Source: Bacteroidia bacterium (GTDB lineage: Bacteria > Bacteroidota > Bacteroidia > Bacteroidales > Marinilabiliaceae). Taken from it: DNA of 58,331 bases. Below, in pieces: positions 53,072-58,331 of this stretch. The stretch is from NCBI GenBank assembly GCA_030526155.1, contig JAUNDI010000010.1, positions 1 to 58,331 of the forward strand, read 5' to 3'. The notes under the pieces were generated by a model that worked only from the letters and a program-made list of their open reading frames with translations, had not been told where the DNA came from and ran no database searches. Made by a program: the position numbers and the translations under genes. How positions within the stretch are numbered: the stretch's first letter is position 1; each line of letters opens with the position of its first letter.

Positions 53072-54484
53072 TTAGAAACTAGCCATTACGGCAAATGATG
53101 TTTTACCGGCCTCTACATCAACATCTATATGAGAAGTCTTACCACAAGACTGAAATTCGAAGGAGTGTGTACCTGGAGATAGGTATCTGTCGACCACCAT
53201 TATACGCCCGGGGAGCGACTGCCAGTGGCGTGTGTCGGCACGTTCTGCTATGGCAGAGCCTATTTGGAATATAGCACCTAAGACGTCGTTTTGTTTGGCT
53301 ATTTGGTTATTAGCCACCATTTTGGTTGCTGCGCGTAGGATAGATTTGCCTACTTCTAGTAGTATTCTGTCGTGTAGACTTTGGCGTGCTATTTGGTCGA
53401 TATCCTCGGCTATGCTGATAGGGGAGAACTCCTTATCAATGAGCATATATGGAGCTGCCTTCTGGCAGTCGGGAAATCTTGTGTTATACTTAGGGATAGC
53501 TATATGGACTACCTTGATATTCTGTATACCATCATTATATCCTCCGTTAGCATTTTTTGTGGGAATATATGGTATAGCTATATGTAGGTCTTGGTAATCT
53601 GAGGTAAAGTTTATTATGCCATTGCCAAACCCTACATTATTAAAGGTGATATCTATTTGGTCCTTTATAGGGGCTAGGTTGTCTAATACGAATAGTACTA
53701 CGCGGCCATCTTGGGGAGAAGGCTTAGAGATCGTCATGTTAAACTCCCTCTCGTAGTCGGCTGCCTCGGAGGTAAAGCCCGTCATCTTTGCGCTACGTAT
53801 GATAGCCTGCTTAAGATTCTTAGGCGCCACGGTACCATACATAGGGGAGTAATCGGTGTTATATATATTATAGGCATTACGATAAGCAATGAAGGCATTG
53901 TTGTGGTCGCCAGTAGCCTCATAGATAAGACCCATGAGATAGTGACCGAAGGCATCTTGTGAGTAGTGCTTAGCGTTGTTAAGTTTTTTGAAGTTATCTG
54001 AGAGGGCGTTTAGGACCTCGTTCATACGGCGGCACTCTACGAGAGCCTCCTCGTATTCGTTGATAGCTATATAGTTGAGAGCCTGGTAGAAGTGAATCAT
54101 TACAGGCTCAAAGTTCTCTAGTTTATATGGGGTAACATTAGGGTTAGATAGAAGAGCTACAGCCTCTAGACCCCAGTTGGTCGTATAATCTTGATAATAT
54201 TTATCAGCCTTGTTAAAGAGCTCTATACTTTGGTTATAATCGCCAGTAAGATGTGCCACAGTAGCCAAGTTTAGGTCGTACAATACGGCAGTATTCTTTT
54301 TATTGGCTAGTTTAGTGTTTTTTTCTAGATACTCCTTAGCCTCAGAGTATTTGTGCTCTTCAAAGTTTTGGTTGAAAGTGATTATTTTCTGGTAGTAAGT
54401 GGCGCAACCAGAAAAAAGAGCAATAGTGGCGAAATATGGTATCGCCACTATCGTTCTGTATAATATACTTGAGAGTTTAATCAT
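53072..54484 (-). CDS. COG3014-like lipoprotein with TPR-type repeats
   Basis: The 470-aa protein has a signal peptide and lipobox (FSGC, Cys27), then a helical region of about 200 residues resembling tetratricopeptide repeats (KYSEAKEYLEKNTKLANKKNTAVLYDLNLATVAHLTGDYNQSIELFNKADKYYQDY and EATGDHNNAFIAYRNAYNIYN). A mainly beta C-terminal part follows, with a conserved-looking VVLFVLDNLAPIKDQIDITF and a final SAVMASF. I recognise it as resembling the uncharacterised COG3014 lipoproteins that often neighbour an LpoB-like gene, as here (24 bases downstream of it). It may act with LpoB in outer-membrane or cell-wall assembly. Direct function unknown. Confidence 0.7.
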   Translation of the reverse strand: MIKLSSILYRTIVAIPYFATIALFSGCATYYQKIITFNQNFEEHKYSEAKEYLEKNTKLANKKNTAVLYDLNLATVAHLTGDYNQSIELFNKADKYYQDYTTNWGLEAVALLSNPNVTPYKLENFEPVMIHFYQALNYIAINEYEEALVECRRMNEVLNALSDNFKKLNNAKHYSQDAFGHYLMGLIYEATGDHNNAFIAYRNAYNIYNTDYSPMYGTVAPKNLKQAIIRSAKMTGFTSEAADYEREFNMTISKPSPQDGRVVLFVLDNLAPIKDQIDITFNNVGFGNGIINFTSDYQDLHIAIPYIPTKNANGGYNDGIQNIKVVHIAIPKYNTRFPDCQKAAPYMLIDKEFSPISIAEDIDQIARQSLHDRILLEVGKSILRAATKMVANNQIAKQNDVLGAIFQIGSAIAERADTRHWQSLPGRIMVVDRYLSPGTHSFEFQSCGKTSHIDVDVEAGKTSFAVMASF

Positions 54485-54507
54485 TTTTATTCAAGAAATG
54501 CTCGATA

Positions 54508-55098
54508 TTACTTCTTGATATACTTCTTAATCTTCTTATCACCAATCCAAACTACCTCGTTTGTCTCTATATTGGTGAGTTCGAGAGATGTTTGGTAGTA
54601 TGTTACAGACTCCTTTTTGTATGAATCTACGATAGATGTGATATCGCCTTGGAGGATATAGTCAGCTCCTAGCTCCTTGCCCCACTTCTTTATAGTCTCA
54701 GGCGAGGCGAAGTCCTGCTGTTGTGCTCTCTCCTTACGTAGAGCCTCACGCTTCTCGCCGGCTTGTACTAGGCGTACTTTGCCAGAGTTGATGAACGACT
54801 TCTCTACATCCTTAATAAAGGTATTAGCATCTATATGCTCACTTGTTTTATTATAAACGAGTCCGACTATTACTACAGGTTTCTTGCCGAAGTTCTGACG
54901 AGCGTGCTCATTAACCCAATTGGCAGAAGTGATAGTGTTTACCATCTCCTCTGCTACCATACGGCTATCGGTATCATTCCAACGGCCAGAGAGGTCTATT
55001 TGCTCCTCTACAGCTACGCGCTCTATTTTAGGGTTGCCACAAGATTGGCAAGCCATGATGCCTGCAAATGCTAATATTGCAATGAATGTTTTTTTCAT
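54508..55098 (-). CDS. LpoB-like penicillin-binding protein activator lipoprotein
   Basis: The 196-aa protein has a signal peptide with lipobox (CQSC or MACQ; Cys20 likely) and a domain like LpoB/CsgG: VVIVGLVYNKTSEHIDANTFIKDVEKSFINSGKVRLV and GADYILQGDITSIVDSYKKESVTYYQTSLELTNIETNEVVWIGDKKIKKYI. In Enterobacteria LpoB reaches from the outer membrane to stimulate PBP1b; homologues in Bacteroidota are placed in the same family by sequence. It follows the hypothetical gene at 55110 by 11 bases and precedes the COG3014-like gene, all in an operon under ligA. The role with a particular PBP is not established here. Confidence 0.8.
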   Translation of the reverse strand: MKKTFIAILAFAGIMACQSCGNPKIERVAVEEQIDLSGRWNDTDSRMVAEEMVNTITSANWVNEHARQNFGKKPVVIVGLVYNKTSEHIDANTFIKDVEKSFINSGKVRLVQAGEKREALRKERAQQQDFASPETIKKWGKELGADYILQGDITSIVDSYKKESVTYYQTSLELTNIETNEVVWIGDKKIKKYIKK

Positions 55099-55109
55099 AA
55101 TTAATATTG

Positions 55110-57762
<2,653 letters not shown>

Positions 57763-57768
57763 TTATTA

Positions 57769-57823
57769 TATCGTCCCTCATACCTGGCTTATACCTCGCT
57801 CTAACCTCGCTCTATACAGCCGC
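57769..57823. repeat. 11-bp unit array, locus I
   Basis: Five contiguous units in the opposite orientation to locus B. Examples are ATACCTGGCTT, then ATACCTCGCTC, then TAACCTCGCTC. Reversed, they read GAGCGAGGTTA and GAGCGAGGTAT, the same sequence type as loci A and B. It lies upstream of ligA. Confidence 0.65.
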
Positions 57824-58004
57824 TAGAAAGTCAATGATAAATTATATATCAAAATAAATTACAATTCCATAGATATGGTCTGTTGTCTTGTGCGTTACGG
57901 AGCCTTTTCATGAAAAGGCTCTACAGAGGTGGCTATCTCGTTTGTTTTGCTTGGTTGTATTGTATGGTAAATGTTATGATTTTTATATGTATGTTGCATT
58001 CTCT

Positions 58005-58059
58005 GACCACTCGGGCTGCACCCATAGTGCACCCAAAGAGCACCCATAGAAGTGTATGG
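58005..58059. repeat. 11-bp unit array, locus J
   Basis: Five contiguous units: GACCACTCGGG, CTGCACCCATA, GTGCACCCAAA, GAGCACCCATA and a weaker GAAGTGTATGG. Three of its units closely match, in reverse orientation, those of locus C. The gap from ligA to the IS-like end (57658-58203) holds loci I and J and a hairpin at 58113-58130. An open frame crossing locus J is probably not a gene. Confidence 0.7.
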
Positions 58060-58112
58060 GGTTTGGGAGTTATGATAATATAATGGTTTTGAATGGTGGG
58101 TACTTCATTTCT

Positions 58113-58130
58113 CTTCTGTCGTCACAGAAG
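58113..58130. other. perfect short hairpin beside the IS-like end
   Basis: CTTCTGT, loop CGTC, ACAGAAG. It directly precedes the first TGAACCCC (58131). No T-run follows, so it is not a typical terminator. Confidence 0.5.
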
Positions 58131-58331
58131 TGAACCCCAACAACCGTAGAGACGGGGCACGTGATATGAACCCCAATAGTTGGACAAAACCAACAACATC
58201 ATAATGGGTAGATATCACGACATTTCAACGAAGCTAAAGGCAATTCGCCTATACAAGAAGGGCCTATGTCAAACGTTAATTGAGAGGGGAAAATTATTCT
58301 CCATTGTCCTCTCTTCATTGTTATTTGAAAA
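58131..58331 (+). mobile_element. probable left end of an IS3-family (IS150-like) insertion sequence, truncated by window
   Basis: TGAACCCCAATAGTTGGAC at 58167-58185 resembles the terminal inverted repeat of IS150-type elements, and a partial copy TGAACCCCAAC occurs 36 bases earlier. An ATG at 58204 opens a frame starting GRYHDISTKLKAIRLYKKG, which looks like the first helix of an IS3-type OrfA, but after about 20 codons the sequence no longer reads like a transposase. The frame stays open to the window edge. It may be a decayed or interrupted element. Confidence 0.45.
58204..58331 (+). CDS. partial transposase OrfA-like reading frame
   Basis: From the ATG at 58204 the frame is open for 42 codons to the window end. 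Its first 20 residues have the basic helix seen at the start of IS3-family OrfA proteins. The continuation (LCQTLIERGKLFSIVLSSLLFE) lacks the helix-turn-helix expected next, so the gene may be disrupted or may belong to another family. Confidence is low because only the edge is visible. Confidence 0.35.
   Translation, partial: MGRYHDISTKLKAIRLYKKGLCQTLIERGKLFSIVLSSLLFE

Noticed and set aside
57883-58083. 66-codon open frame near the right end
   Set aside because: It crosses the 11-bp array at 58005-58059, so much of it is repeat DNA; no start signal or domain is seen.

Overview
The window is chromosomal DNA from a member of the Bacteroidota, most likely an anaerobic Bacteroidales. Several things point there. 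Promoters repeatedly match the Bacteroidota -33 TTTG / -7 TAnnTTTG pattern, with N19-N20 spacing at four of the best sites. Shine-Dalgarno sequences are mostly absent. The gene content is also typical: a FeoA-FeoB fusion with a Cys-rich partner, an NfnAB-type pair, a ThrA fusion followed by an ApgM-type protein and ThrC, ATP-dependent PEP carboxykinase and GH43/GH9 lipoproteins. No species can be named from the sequence alone.

Layout. 1-2300: the tail of an unknown gene, then serC and serA (serine synthesis). 2404-3534: GH43 lipoprotein on the minus strand. 3911-10776: thrA, apgM-like gene and thrC (threonine), a 64-aa lipoprotein, a SlyD-type FKBP and aroC. 10935-11048: tRNA-Arg(ACG) and its terminator. 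11289-15781: NlpC/P60 lipoprotein, a ClpB that lacks its N domain, a DUF445 membrane protein and rplS with a folded leader. 15966-19042: ABC ATPase, two membrane proteins and a GntR regulator. 19099-24067: mnmA, yihY/brkB and topB. 24462-26216: GH9 cellulase-type lipoprotein. 26236-34636: a run of unusual proteins, namely a U32 protein, a REC protein with a degenerate kinase remnant, a cytosolic GH16-like protein whose catalytic acids are changed to amides, an acyl carrier protein, an MMPL exporter, a PD-(D/E)XK-like protein, an Hpt protein and a STAS protein.

From 34617 to 57657 nearly everything is on the minus strand: serine hydrolase, MATE transporter, lipid kinase, LysM glucosaminidase, a membrane-anchored hypothetical, yidC, the NfnB/NfnA pair, a LolA-like protein, ftsK, smpB, pckA, a Cys-rich protein with feoAB, a COG3014-like lipoprotein, an LpoB-like lipoprotein, a hypothetical and ligA. 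The last 200 bases hold what looks like the left end of an IS3-family (IS150-like) element, cut by the window edge.

The most striking unexplained signal is a dispersed family of short intergenic arrays. They are built from degenerate 11-bp units (GAGCACCCAWA or GCGAGGTWTAA type). The fuller arrays carry about four to six units, or 44-66 bp, and occur at seven or more places. Other points worth a second look are the N-domain-less ClpB with two palindromes exactly 42 bp apart upstream, the amide-substituted GH16-like protein, the phospho-acceptor-less kinase remnant near orphan Hpt and STAS genes, and a candidate L19 autoregulatory leader.
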